Positions 49,401 to 60,477 of a stretch of DNA of 64,000 nt are shown here, in pieces. The stretch lies in NCBI RefSeq assembly GCF_015832195.1, contig NC_052019.1:4635685-4699684 (forward strand), given 5' to 3'. The translations under genes were made by a program, and so were the position numbers. Every line of letters starts with the position of its first letter. Within the stretch, counting starts at the first letter, position 1. The notes below the pieces were generated by a model. The model was not told where the DNA came from and did not search any database. It was given only the letters and a program-made list of their open reading frames with translations. This stretch comes from Motacilla alba alba (Eukaryota; Chordata; Aves; Passeriformes; Motacillidae).

Positions 49401-49687
49401 TCCCAGTGCCTAAAGGGGCTGCAAGAGAGCAGGAGAGGCACTTGGGACATGGGATGGAGTGACAGGACAGGGGGCAATGGCTTCAAACTGACAGAGGGCA
49501 GGGGTAGATCAGACATTAGGAAAAAACTCTTCATTGTGAGGGTGCTCAAGCCCTGGCATAGGGTGTCCAGAGCAGCTGTGGCTGCCCCTGAATCCCTGGA
49601 AGTGTCCAAGGCCAAGTTGGATTGAGCTTTGATAAACCTGTGATAGTGGAAGATGTCCCTGTCCAAACCATTCTATGATTCTATGAA
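49401..49687 (+). mobile_element. CR1 LINE 3' fragment with intact tail
   Basis: Plus-oriented: GAGAGCAGGAGAGGCACTTG, GGATGGAGTGACAGGACAGG, CAATGGCTTCAAACTGACAG, GACATTAGGAAAAAACTCTT, AGCCCTGGCATAGGGTGTCC, GAAGTGTCCAAGGCCAAGTT, ending CCATTCTATGATTCTATGA. The preserved double octamer tail points to a moderately recent insertion. Open frames on both strands over it (94 codons minus, 84 codons plus) are repeat translations. Confidence 0.96.
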
Positions 49688-50343
49688 ATCACCTGCAATT
49701 ACTGGAGGGCTGTGTCATTAGCTTAGTTGCCATGACCAATATCTGTCTTTCAGGACTAAGATTGAGCTGTTTTGCCTCAACTTGCTAAAAGAGTAAAATT
49801 ACAGAAACCCTTTCAAATAAAAAATGAAGCATTAAAAAATTATAGGCTCTTATTTTTGCCCTGAGGGGAAATGATCCATAACAAAGCACAATCTTTAGAT
49901 TGGGTGATTTCTAGCCATAAACCTCCCTTGGAGAGTTTACAAGGTCTCCCAGCCCAGTACCTGCAGTAACTATGGCTCTAAACATGGAACTCTGCCTCCC
50001 ACTATCCCCACCACCCATTCTTCAGAGAAGAACAGGAAGAACAATTTATATTCAGCTTTTCCAAAATCAGAGGTTTTGTCACAGAAGGGACCCACTGTAC
50101 TGATAAATTTCTCAAAAATCACACATTTCCTTTGTTTCAGCATTCTTGCATTCTTTGTATCTCTGCTGACTGATGTATCCTGTATCAGTCTCCGGCTGCC
50201 CTTCCATTGTGACTCTAAGTAAAACAATAAAACATAAATGTAAAGACACAGAGCTGACTAACTCTTCAGCTCTGGGATTGGAAAGAAGACCATCATGGCA
50301 TGACTCAGCACCTGAATATTTCTTTTTCCTCATAATTCTTTAG
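49688..50343. other. Unique non-coding stretch
   Basis: Nothing recognised until the splice-like interval that follows. Confidence 0.5.
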
Positions 50344-50403
50344 ATGAAAACACTTCCAGTGAAGTAAATATCACTAGGTTTAAGTGTCATTTAATTTGTC
50401 ATG
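50344..50403 (+). CDS. Candidate 60-base internal exon, unknown gene
   Basis: A strong pyrimidine tract (TTTCTTTTTCCTCATAATTCTTTAG) precedes the interval and CATG/GTAAGT follows it. One frame is open through all 60 bases and encodes ENTSSEVNITRFKCHLICH, with two leading bases and one trailing base (phase 1 in, phase 1 out). The other two frames contain stops. The protein is not recognised. The phase fits the candidate at 36497-36633 before it and the alternative start 54422 of the candidate after it. A short interval like this can arise by chance; the quality of both splice sites is the main reason to list it. Confidence 0.3.
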
Positions 50404-52203
50404 GTAAGTGGGATTTGTTCTTCATTCTCTTAATAATTTACCTGGAAAGATTTATCTCTGAGTCTAAAGAAGTGAGTATGTTCAAAACCCACTTGGCCTG
50501 TCAGTAGTTTTATTTTCTGAGGCATTCATAAATGACAACTAACATGTTTAAAAACATTTCACCATGATAATAAAAACAATAAACCCTAATGTTGTGAGGC
50601 TTTGGAAAATGTAATTTTCTTAGAGAATAACAATCCCACACCTGGTTTGTCCAGTTATTTTGGGGGGAAGGGATTTTTAGCAGCCTGAATAACCTGATTT
50701 AAAGAATAATTTTCTAAAATAATTTTCATGTAAAATTTGTGTATAATAAATAAAATAAAAATTTAAATTGCAATTATGAAAATATAAAATGTCAATTATA
50801 AATTATATTTTATAATATAAAAATAAAAATGTAAATTAAATGTTACAATGAAAAAATAATCTAATTCTATTTTTTGTCATATGGGACTTTGTTATGCAGC
50901 TTTTGAATTTACTTCTGCACCTTGCAGGAGGTGATAAATCAGTGTGTCCCAATAACAGCAGCTATTCAGTCACATACATTGTGACTTCATGACTCCAGAA
51001 TACTAATTTTGACCACTAGTTTTAGAGTGTCAGATCTCAGGTGATTACTTTCCCAATGTTTATTTTCAGAGCCCTTTTTTTAGACAGCACTGAATATAAA
51101 TATAGGTATGGCAGCAGCTCTGCAGAAACTGTGCTAAAAAATAATTCATCTTTGCTTGTGAAATAGTTTCTGTAGAAATCGATTCACATTCAGAATTTTC
51201 CATGCAGACTCCTTTTAATGCAGCTATTTCAACAGTAGACAATAAATAAAGTGTGTCCTCATTGGAATAATTTGCGTATTTTTTTAGATCAGTAGTCTAT
51301 TTAAAATGGAGCTTGTCAGGCTTAGATCTCATTGCCTATTTGTTCTTTCATGGTAAAAAGAAAGGAATAATAGGTAAGTAGGTGAATACATAAAACCTGT
51401 GAAGCTCTACTTATTTGCTCCACAAAAGAAAACCCAGATCCTTGCTGTCATTATGCTCTCACTGTGCCTTGTTAGAAGACCAGCTGAAAAAAAAATGCTG
51501 AATGCACACTGGACATTTAAAACAGACTAACCCTAATGTGAATGCAGCAGCTGCATGGATATGTATGTGGTATACACTGCAGTGGATTTTAAAATGGATT
51601 TTACTGTTCAAAGCTCTCAGCCCAGTCCCAGCAGATGTCAAACTTCTGTTGAGACCTTCCACAGACTGCTCAGGTGAACAAGAAGTAACTTAATGCCTTC
51701 ATATCATTGCTTCTCAGCCTGAGCTCCACCTTAGGGATGTCATTTTTCTTAAAAGATGAGACTGGAATTGCAGTGAAACATTCATTTGATATTTGACAGT
51801 TCTGATGAATATTTTTAAGGAGAGTAAATACCCCTTCCTAATTCCCAATGTTATCTAATGTTAAACAAGGGGAAATACCTTCTCTCTAGTAAAGTCATAA
51901 CCTCTGAGCACTGAAGCACAATACTGGCTGCTTAACACTGCCCTATCTCATGGAACTGAAAAGCAGGGTTTAGCCAGACAAGTGTGTGTATTTCTCTAAA
52001 AAAAGAAGAGAAATTAATTATTTCTTCTAAAATCAGTCTGTTGTGCTGAATTCACGGAGTTAATGGTGTGGTAGCAGCTCTATATGAGGCTTGCTTTATG
52101 CTCTCTTGTTTATTTTGGGATTAGCTATTCCCTAAGAGTGCAGTGGAACATGTGTGTAAGCTGGGCAAAGTACAATACTTGGTTTATTGCTGCTCCAGAA
52201 GGC
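50404..52203. other. Unique AT-rich stretch
   Basis: Contains a very AT-rich low-complexity patch at about 50735-50860 built of AAATAAAA and ATTATAAA words. No repeat family was recognised. The 51502-51693 plus frame has no acceptor in support. Confidence 0.5.
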
Positions 52204-52224
52204 TTTTTTTTTTTTTTTTTTTTT
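52204..52224. repeat. Poly(T) tract, 21 T
   Basis: An uninterrupted T run after AGAAGGC. It could be the tail of a minus-strand retrocopy, but no retrocopy body or target-site duplication is visible. Confidence 0.88.
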
Positions 52225-52644
52225 GTGCTGGTAAATGTTAGCATTGACTCTTGGGACTTTTGACTTCCCTAGGGTTCCCTTAATACCTGTCCCAAGCATT
52301 GGCCCCCACACAGATCTGCTTTTTCCAATTTCATGTAAGGCAATACAGCGAAACAAAAATGGATTACTGGGGATCAGCCTGTACAGTCCAGCTTTACTGG
52401 CAGTGCTCTCCTGCACTCCAGGACATTACAAATATTCCCACTTCAAGGCAATATGTGCAAAATCACACTCCAGATCCCAGTCCTAAGGCTTTTTAAGTGT
52501 CCCAGTGCTTGCTTACACCTTGATAGCACATTGCTACACTTCTGCCATTGAAATCATATTTTCAAATCTTACTTTTTTCTTGCATGAAGCAGTGCATGTC
52601 ACTTAGGCATTGTTGAAACTACAGAAGTTTTAGGGATTTGTATG

Positions 52645-52691
52645 GTTTCTAGGCAACTAATTAGTTTTAAATTATATAGTTCCTAGGCAAC
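52645..52691 (-). promoter_or_regulatory. Two tandem RFX X-box-like sites
   Basis: GTTTCTAGGCAAC (52645-52657) and GTTCCTAGGCAAC (52679-52691) lie 34 bases apart inside a short imperfect duplication. Read on the minus strand they are GTTGCCTAGAAAC and GTTGCCTAGGAAC, close to the RFX X-box palindrome of GTTGCC-type half sites with a short spacer. A further GTTGCC half site follows near 52727. RFX factors bind such sites in promoters and enhancers of ciliary and other genes. Binding here is inference. Confidence 0.4.
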
Positions 52692-53530
52692 AAATTCCTA
52701 TTAACTTTGAGGGCAATTGGTTTTGTTGCCTTATATTCTTTTTAAAAAATCATAGACAGGCATACTTATCTGAAAAGTGAAATAATATCTTCAAGGTATT
52801 TAGAGGTATTTAAAATACATTGCTTTGTTGAAACCGAAACATTTCAAAATAGTGAATATTGCTTGAAGGATTGTTTTTATTCAGCTGAGGAGTAAAAAAA
52901 CAGAATTCAAAACCTTGAAAAATGTTGAAAGCTTCAGCAAGTAAGAATTCTTTAAAACATCAGCTGTGGTTTTCTTGGAGCAAAAAATAGCAGATAATCT
53001 GTTACTGATTCACACAAATAGTGTTTGCACGCACTCATCATGTCTCCAGTAAAACTTGGTCAGTCTTCCTTCTATACCCCCACCAGAGGTGTGTGGAGAG
53101 TGGTGAAAATAGCTCCTGAAATACAGTAAAGAGGGAGTTTTGTCATCAGGATGGATTAAAGGTTTTGACAAAATAAATTACATTGCTGAAAGGAGTTTTA
53201 AACTGTACATCACCAAAACCATTTATTCGACAGTCCAAGTCATCATAAATGCCAAGGTGCAGGTCTGCAGGATAGATTCAGCTATTCCCACAAAATCCCT
53301 TCCCTTGGCAGGAGGGACAGCTCCCAAAGACTCTGCTGAAGATACACAACTGTGCAGAATCATGGAGGTGTTTACTAGGAAATAAGGACATTTCTCAATA
53401 CCTCTGAGGAGAAAGTTATCAGGCAGATTTCTCCTCAGATGATTGGAGATAAAGGAATTATTTTCACAGCTCTTTCTGCTACTACCCTGGCAATCTGTAT
53501 CAGATTGGGTTGAGATTAAGAGCAGGACCC
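52692..53530. other. Unique non-coding stretch
   Basis: An 81-codon plus frame at 53140-53385 follows TTTTGTCATCAG and has mixed composition, but no donor and no recognised domain. Nothing else noted. Confidence 0.45.
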
Positions 53531-53580
53531 AATCATAGAACCACAGAAGAATTTGGGTTGGAAGGGACCTTGCTCATAAC
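53531..53580 (-). mobile_element. CR1 LINE tail fragment
   Basis: Minus-oriented CR1 3' terminus only: AATCATAGAACCACAGAAGA, TTTGGGTTGGAAGGGACCTT. About 50 bases are recognisable before the match is lost. It faces the plus-oriented CR1 that begins about 120 bases further on. Confidence 0.85.
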
Positions 53581-53695
53581 CATGTTTGAACAGAAGCATT
53601 TGGGGAAATGTCCAATGGATCAGACAGAATGGAATTTTATCATGTATTTATAGTCCACAAGGAAAACATGAGAGAAATGCAGTTCAGAAGGAAAT

Positions 53696-54014
53696 GAGCA
53701 AGGCCTGCAGGGAGGCTGGAGAGGGACTTTGTATAAGGGCAGGCAGTGATAGAAGAAGGGGGAATAGATACAAACTGAAGAAAGGGAGATCTAGATTAGA
53801 TTTTAGGAAGAAATTTTTCCCTGTGAGGATGGTGAGGCCCTGGCACAGGGTGCCCAGAGAAGCTGTGGCTGCCCCTGGATCCCTGTTAGTGTCCAAGGCC
53901 AGGTTGGACAGGGCTTGGAGCAACCTGGGACAGTGGAAGGTGTCCCTGCCCATGGGACCATCAATAAGAGGGTCTTTGAAGTTTTTCAACCTGAACAATT
54001 CTGTGATTCTATGA
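53696..54014 (+). mobile_element. CR1 LINE 3' fragment with intact tail
   Basis: Plus-oriented, about 320 bases: GCCTGCAGGGAGGCTGGAGA, AGATTTTAGGAAGAAATTTT, GAGGCCCTGGCACAGGGTGC, AGAAGCTGTGGCTGCCCCTG, GTCCAAGGCCAGGTTGGACA, GACAGTGGAAGGTGTCCCTG, ending ACAATTCTGTGATTCTATGA. It is one of the best preserved CR1 copies here. The 142-codon plus and 104-codon minus frames are translations of it. Confidence 0.97.
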
Positions 54015-54405
54015 GTGAGATATGTTGGGATTTTGACCCAACATATAAAAAAACCCCAAATGAGTCTTTTAACAAAAAAAATTAATTTAGACTCGTTGCT
54101 TACAGACTGTGGCTTGTTTTTCCAAATACTTGAAATTTTATTATGGCATTGAGTGACTGGGATTTGCCATAAAGTGTCAGAATTGACATATAACCTTCAT
54201 TTCACAAGACTTCAGTGATCTCAGTATAGGTAACCTACAAGCAAACAAATGTGGAACTTCTAAAATATTGTTAAAACTAGATAATTTGCCAGAAGAAACT
54301 AATTTAACAGAACTCAATTATTTCTTTAAATAGAAAAGCTCTGTCAAAATCCATCACTGAAGAGCTCCACTATTAGTTATTTTTATTATTAATATTTTCC
54401 TCCAG
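54015..54405. other. Unique AT-rich stretch before the candidate exon
   Basis: No repeat recognised. It ends in the pyrimidine-rich acceptor tract TATTTTTATTATTAATATTTTCCTCCAG. Confidence 0.5.
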
Positions 54406-54549
54406 CTTTTCAAAAATTCAGCTTCACCAAAAGCCTCTGATATAAAGTTTTGGCATTTTTTAAGAAGAATGAAAGAAAAGAGAACAGAGCAAGTTGCAAG
54501 AATAGATAAGGAAGAAATAGATATGTTCTTCCAAGCTCAACATCCAGGA
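54406..54549 (+). CDS. Candidate internal exon, 48 codons, unknown gene
   Basis: I do not recognise the protein. The interval follows a pyrimidine-rich tract ending TTTTCCTCCAG and stops at CCAGGA/GTAAGT, a near-consensus donor. One frame is open throughout and gives 48 residues, starting LFKNSASPKASDIKFWHFLR and ending in IDMFFQAQHPG. The centre (residues 20-40) is rich in Lys, Glu and Arg with spaced Ile, Val and Met, as in an amphipathic helix. The other two frames have stops. Phase is 0 at both edges. A second acceptor, AAATTCAG, at 54421 would give a shorter exon entered in phase 1, matching the 50344-50403 candidate. The exit phase fits the candidate last exon at 61610. No transposon homology was noticed. 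Confidence 0.48.
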
Positions 54550-54779
54550 GTAAGTATTTACCATGTTAAGCATTAGCAGATACAAATATCTTTATTAACA
54601 TTGTTAACACCATTTGTGGAGTTTACAGGAGAAAAAAAATTACTCTGGCAGGGAATTTTTGCCTAATTTTCTTGAGAAATGAGGTTCGTAAGTTCTTTCT
54701 TTCTTATTAGTCCATCTGGCACTTCTGCTCCCATTCATGTCGAACACGTTTTCCAGTTCCAACAAAGAATCCACAAAAG
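54550..54779. other. Putative intron start, nothing recognised
   Basis: Begins with the GTAAGTATTT donor. A short splice-like interval near 54630-54684 has an incompatible phase and stops. Confidence 0.4.
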
Positions 54780-54860
54780 ATGACAACACCTTATGAAGAA
54801 TTTCTTCCTAATATCTGATCCAAATCTATCCAATGACAATGCACTCATCTCCTGTGCAAA
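54780..54860 (-). mobile_element. Short, old CR1-like fragment
   Basis: ACACCTTATGAAGAATTTCT followed by TCCTAATATCTGATCCAAATC matches the minus-strand reading of the CR1 segment before the GGCACAGG region (compare CAGTGAAAAATTTTCTCCTA at 34196). Similarity is limited to some 60-80 bases, so the call is tentative. Confidence 0.5.
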
Positions 54861-57204
54861 GCAACCTGGTGGCTTTGAGATTTTTACAATTTACGTGGAA
54901 TCAGGCCTTTCTGCTTAATTTTTAAGAATTTAAGAAAATATCAAGCTACGCTACACAAAGCAATATACTTAACTCATAAACTGCACATTTACTCAGCTAA
55001 TTAAAGCTTCATTAATGAAGTAATCAAAAAAAAAGTCATAAAGATTAAATCCGTAAATCAATGTTTTTTAAGCTTTTAATTCATCACAATAATAGAGAAA
55101 TTACTATATCAAATTTTCATTTAATACTAAAAGAATTGTTCAATGCCTTTTCTTGGCATTATTTGGAGTGCCTGGCTTCTTTTTATCTGAGACTCAGAGT
55201 TCATCCTGTCCTAGTTCCTAGTTGGTGTCTTCACAATTACAGGTCAGTTTGGAGTTCTGCATAAAAGAACAATCAGGAAAAATTGGTCTGCAGCCATGTT
55301 AAGTCACTAGATGCCTTGAAATTTTCCTTCTTTTGAGGAAGAAAGCAGATTTGGCATGATCCCACTGGGAGGTTTGGCTTTCTGGGCACCACGTTGCCTG
55401 TTGACGTTACACATCAATGCAAGCTACATCCATGAAAATATTGCATGTGCTGACTAGGAATGCCCTGGCATCTGTACAAGGTCAGGCCTAACAGCCTAAA
55501 ATTTCCTGTCCTTTAACATTTGCATCATCTAAAAGAAGTAGATAACTGGCTTTTATTCTTAAAGGAAGTTAAGAGTGGTGTCACTTGACTTTTCCACAAA
55601 GCCCCTTGTTAAAAACTTTAGACCAAAAAAATACATGTAAGGTTATGACACCTCTAGTTTAAACCCCATACCTTTCATATGAATTCATTCCTGGTCAAAC
55701 AAATTATTTGATTTAAGTGAAGAGAACCTTATCTCTGTTAAAGGTAGGACAGGATAGCAAAAGGATTGAGAAATTCACAGGATGAAAAAACAGGTGAAGG
55801 AAGAAACATCTTGTTGAAATCTTCTTTAAGACCCAGGCACCTTTCATAATTTAACAACCTAAATTTGCCTTAAAGTTTGAAAAGTAGGGAGAAGATGAGG
55901 GGTTTGGATCAGCATGCTTCTGTTGTGTGAGTTCATCAATTTTTTTACCTTGTGTGTTCTCGTTGACTTTGATTTGCTTTTTTTTCATGTTCCATCGAAA
56001 CCAAGCTTACAGACCTGATATGTCTTTTTAAAAATGTTGAGAATATATTTTGAAAAAAATGAAACCTGAAAAGGATGGGCTTTGCCTCCTATTTTCAACC
56101 AATTATTTTTTATATAAAACCCAACCCTAATACCCAACAAAACACAAGAATGTTGAATTAGCTAATGAAGTCCTTTTCTCTATTTAAACACTGTTTCTTT
56201 GAACATTTGACATTTTTAACAAGTCTTTGTTATTAGCTAAAGAATCCATTCATTTGCTTATAAAATTTTCATGGGCCAAACAAATCTTTTATTTGCAGAA
56301 TATACTTAGTAATTTCTTTTAAACATAGGAGAAATATCTGCAGCATTTCAGGAAACATCACAATTTCTGCAGTTTGGTGTTTGTATATTGCTGGCCAAAT
56401 TGCATGAGGCAGTTACCTAATGTTTTAATTTTTCTTAAACCCTGGAAATGTGCTTCATGGATTGAAAACTCATTTGAATACAGGAAAGAATCCTTGCATA
56501 GAAATGAGCCAGTCAATCCCTTCCACAGCACCAGCTCACAAATATGTGTGGATAATAGAAAGATCCTGCTTAAATTCTTAGAGCCAGCGGAAACAAAAAG
56601 CACCCAGGCTAAGCCATTATTAAGATATAAATAGGCTTGTAAACAATTTAATTGCATAAAAGAGTTGGTTTCCTTGGGACTACAGCAATTTGCATAATGA
56701 ACTGCAGCAGTAGCCCTTCAATATTCTCTCTGGACATCAAGGGAGGTTGTCAGCTCTTGCAAAGCTAGGCAATATTTGCATGCAATCCTTCATTCAGGGG
56801 AGGAGCCCTGAAAAAAGAGGAAGTGTGTGTCTGGGCAGAAGGGGCTGTGGAATTTTTCTACATATTTGGTTTTAGGTTTGTAACTGGTAAACAATACATA
56901 TTCCTCTCAAATAATATCTTGTTGAGAATGATTATCTCTCTTACCCAAACTCAGATGTCATAAAGAACCTCTCAGTCCACCAGGTCTATTTTTTTCCTAT
57001 CCCTGCCCGAAAAAATGGCTTAGACCTGAAGGTTTCCCTTTTTATGGGCATCATCTGCTAGAGAACCTTTTCTTTTGCAGCTGTAACTGTGGGTTTTTCC
57101 TCTTCAAGAGAGTGGATATTATCCCATTATTTAGTCATCTAAACATAAGTGTTTATCTCCATTTTGGATAATCCAAGCATAATCAAGACATGTGAATGAG
57201 ACTC
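54861..57204. other. Unique non-coding stretch
   Basis: No gene or repeat recognised. Opposed frames at 56374-56634 (plus) and 56358-56657 (minus) overlap each other and have no splice or domain support. Confidence 0.5.
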
Positions 57205-57405
57205 AAAGATAAAGAGTCACAGAGTGGGAAGGAGGTCTCTGGCCTGATGCCCTGGCTCAGAACCAGGTCATGAATTCAGCTCAGGTTGTTTAAAAAAGCT
57301 CTAAAGCTTTATCCATTCTGATCTTGAAAATCTCAAAGTGTTTTAATCCCACAACCTTCCAGGGCAACCTCTTACCCTGCTGCATTGTGCCTCAGCTCTC
57401 TTGTT
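57205..57405 (-). mobile_element. Diverged (old) CR1 LINE fragment
   Basis: Minus-oriented and much decayed: GAGTCACAGAGTGGGAAGGA, GGTCTCTGGCCTGATGCCC, TGATCTTGAAAATCTCAAAG, CACAACCTTCCAGGGCAACC, TCTTACCCTGCTG. The order of words (tail, two-line spacer, 'leave-tenderness' style ATCTC-type block, ACAACCTYYCAGGGCAACC) fits an older CR1 group of the 34018-34240 type. Divergence is clearly higher than in the other copies. Confidence 0.75.
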
Positions 57406-59910
57406 TTGAAGGAGAAGCGGATTTATAATATCCTAGAGATATTATAAATCCATGGGATGCACTAAAATATCTGAAGTCGTTAATAAGGGAGTACCCATGG
57501 TATTGCTGATGGAGATTTCACCAAATCACACAGAGGGTCTAAAGTTCCAAGGCTTTTCAACTCATCTTTCATCTTTCAACAGCAGACTTACCTGCAAAAC
57601 TTACATATCCCAGATGCTAGAATTTTACAAAATTTTAGTAAATGCTGCATTTTATGACGTGCTGCCAGTAAATAGGAAAAAAAATGGTCCTAAAAATAAA
57701 AAAAATCAATCTTGATAATAGATTAGTAAAACCACATATATATTTATATAATGCATATATATTGTTATGATACCTTGTAAATTTAGCTCTCAAAGCTCAA
57801 AAATAGTCTTAGAGTGTTCCATAATTTGGGAGTGTTTTTGTTTGTTATGTTTTGTTGGTTTGGTTTAATTTTATTTCCTTGGGGTTTTTTTGATCCCAGA
57901 ATTAGTACGGATTAAAAAAAAAAAACAAAACAACTTTATCAGGTTAGGATATTTTACAAATAAAAATATTCCTAGAATTTTAAATCTTTTTTAGCCATAT
58001 TTCAGTGCATATCACTGTACCAAAGACCCCACTTTGACCAACCATGACTCTCGGGCCTGGAATTCAGCATCAGCAATCAATTGTAGTAAATTATAATATT
58101 TACTGAATATTTTTTTCTTTAGACATCAGTGTGAACCTTGAATTCCTATATTCCTATCTAAGTGTGTCTCTTGGATGGATGGCAGAAAGAGGATTTAGGG
58201 GAGGATTAAGGATAAGTCCTCTTCAAATATATTTTTACTTGCAGCCTTGGGAAACTCATCCATGAAAAAACACACACAAGAGTTATGAGAGGCACCATTA
58301 ACTGCAACCCCCATTGCCTTGGTATTTTTGCCTACTTCTTTTCCATCAGTTTTCCTTTTGTTCAGAGATATTAATTCTGCTTTGATTTTCTCTTTATAAA
58401 CTTGAATAGTAAAAAATTTACTGATAGAGGGTTGAGGGTTTTTTCGGTGTTTTAATGGCCCTTAATGCTCAATCTGGAGAATGTTTAGCAAGCGTGGTAA
58501 ATGCTGAACTGATGCTACCTGGATGTCAAGGGCCAGAATCCTTCCTAGGATATAAAAATATTCACAGCAGATGCACAGACCAACAATTTGCTGGTGCAGC
58601 ACATACAATAGTTTTGGAAGCTTTGAGGCCATAAGAAACTGGAAAGGACTTCAGGGTGATGACTGCATCAGCACTGCGCATTTCAATTTCACTGTTGTCC
58701 TGATACATTTTATTCAATTTCTCAGAATGAATAATGTCATTAACACTGAATTTCTTCCAGAGGAACAACACAAACATATCAACTAAATTCATTTTGAATC
58801 CATTTCCCTTCCTACTGTCAGCCAGTGCTCTTGGTCAGACACTTTGGAAGATTATTTCCTGGACAGAAAAAGAATGAGAAACGCTATTCTGTCTAAAATT
58901 ATGTTGCATATAATATTTCTGAAGATTATAAAATTCATGCTCACAATAGTGGCTGATTGCTCCCTGTATTTTCATTACTTTTCCCTATTTTGATCTATTC
59001 ATGGTGGCATTGGAGGGGGATTTAAGAATTTTATTTCTGTGTGGCTGTGGGAAGTTAGATAAGTACTTTTTCAGCTTGCAGAAAACTATTATCTACTCCC
59101 ATCGTCTTCTTAAAAATATCCATTTATTCACAACTGCTTTGCTCATGGAAAAGATAGGAGCAATGTTCATGAGATTAAAGGTTCACACTGCAGTCATGTC
59201 TCGCTCTGGCTGCAGATGAATTATATGAGGAAGCTGCTGCTTTATTCTGTCCCCAGCTGCTCCTCACTGTGTCAGGAATTTCTGCACCTTCCAGTTTCCA
59301 GCTTCTGACTTCTGTGCTGCCTCCCTAGGCAGGTTCAAGCCCTATAATCAAAATTATTTGTGTGTTTTCAATGCAGATGTTTTCCAAACCATCTTTCACG
59401 TGTCTCATAAGAGAGTTACTCTGTGTGGGGGTGTGCTGGAACACCTGGAGGACCCTTTTGGAGGAAGAAAGGAGAGAGGCTAGGGAGTCATGTGAAGCAG
59501 GGTACAGCAGAACCCAGGCATGCAGAACTTCCAGCTAAAACAGCAACATCCCAAATCTTGGTTCCAATTACTCCAGCTTCCTCCACAATAAATTTAAACC
59601 CCAGAGGGGGAAAATGTCTTGCTGCGAAAGGACCTTGAAAACAACCCCAAGAAAACCCTGAGTCCTGCAATGAACTTGAAAGGTGGAAGATGATGAACAC
59701 CAGTTTCTTTCATATTCAACGTTTCCCTTTCTAGGTGGCAGGTTCCTTTTGCTTCTATGCCATTAAAGAATTTAAGCTGATTCATTGTTTTTCATGCAGA
59801 CTTGTCCAGGATAATGACAGTGATGGTGATGGAAGTCTTCTGTGGAAGAGATTAATGGCCTTCCCACTGGGTCTTTTAGAGGCAGAGGCTGGGCTTTTGT
59901 AAAGGGGCAA
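57406..59910. other. Unique non-coding stretch
   Basis: The 87-codon plus frame at 57452-57715 has no splice support and ends in a Lys/Asn-rich translation of A runs. A minus-strand interval 57585-57664 has an acceptor-like and a GTAAGT donor edge with one open frame of 23 codons, too short to call. TG/TA-rich sequence near 57735-57770. Confidence 0.45.
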
Positions 59911-60471
59911 TGTCAAGTTTTATCTTCTTTTTGCCAGGGTTAGGATTAAATGCTCAAGATGGCATTTCTTGTTCAGACTCAGATTTTTATTGGTTCTTAT
60001 CTATGTGATAGTCTCACAAGCCATGAGTTCTACAGCACTTCACTCTAACAAGGTAAAAAAGAAGACATATCTCTCTTTCTACAAGGCCTTTTAAGAATAA
60101 ACTATCCAATTAAGAAATGACACCTAAATTATTTTCCCTTTTAACCCATGGCCCACAATGTGAACCTTTTTAATCCAATTACACAAAACCACTCAAACCC
60201 ATGGAGAAGAAGGTGAAAAAGAAGGACCAGCCTCTGCCCTAAAACCTCCATCTTGCTTCACACATATCACTATATTCTACAACCTTGAACTCCAAGTTTT
60301 CCACCCTGTGATATCACACACTTCTATCCAAACTCCACACCCACAATCCCAGCTCTATCATTCAATTTTGGAAGCCTTCTCCATGGCCTCAGGTCAAATG
60401 CAGTGTTCTCCTGGGGGTCAGTGCCTGTCAGCACAGAAAGTCTAAAATTCTTAATAAGCAGGGTTCCAACA
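59911..60471 (-). mobile_element. Solo LTR of an endogenous retrovirus (family B)
   Basis: A complete 561-bp LTR. On the minus strand it starts TGTTGGAACCCTGC and ends AAACTTGACA, so it has TG...CA ends. The flanks are GGGCAA (59905-59910) and GGACAA (60472-60477), a 6-bp target-site duplication with one mismatch. AATAAA on the minus strand at 59986-59991 sits before the R/U5-like stretch GAGTCTGAACAAGAAATGCC. It shows no similarity to the family A LTRs at 20.3 and 27.0 kb. No retroviral gene lies nearby. The 85-codon minus frame at 60324-60581 is a translation of the LTR and its flank. Confidence 0.88.
59986..59991 (-). promoter_or_regulatory. LTR polyadenylation signal AATAAA
   Basis: TTTATT on the plus strand reads AATAAA in the LTR's orientation, 76 bases before its 3' end, the expected place for a retroviral polyadenylation signal. 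It points out of the LTR towards lower coordinates. Confidence 0.6.
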
Positions 60472-60477
60472 GGACAA

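Noticed and set aside
53586..54014. 142-codon plus-strand and 104-codon minus-strand frames
   Set aside because: They cover a plus-oriented CR1 copy; similar frames occur in every CR1 copy in the window.
57585..57664. Minus-strand exon-like interval
   Set aside because: Only 23 codons; A-rich; opposite strand to the other candidates and no partner exon.
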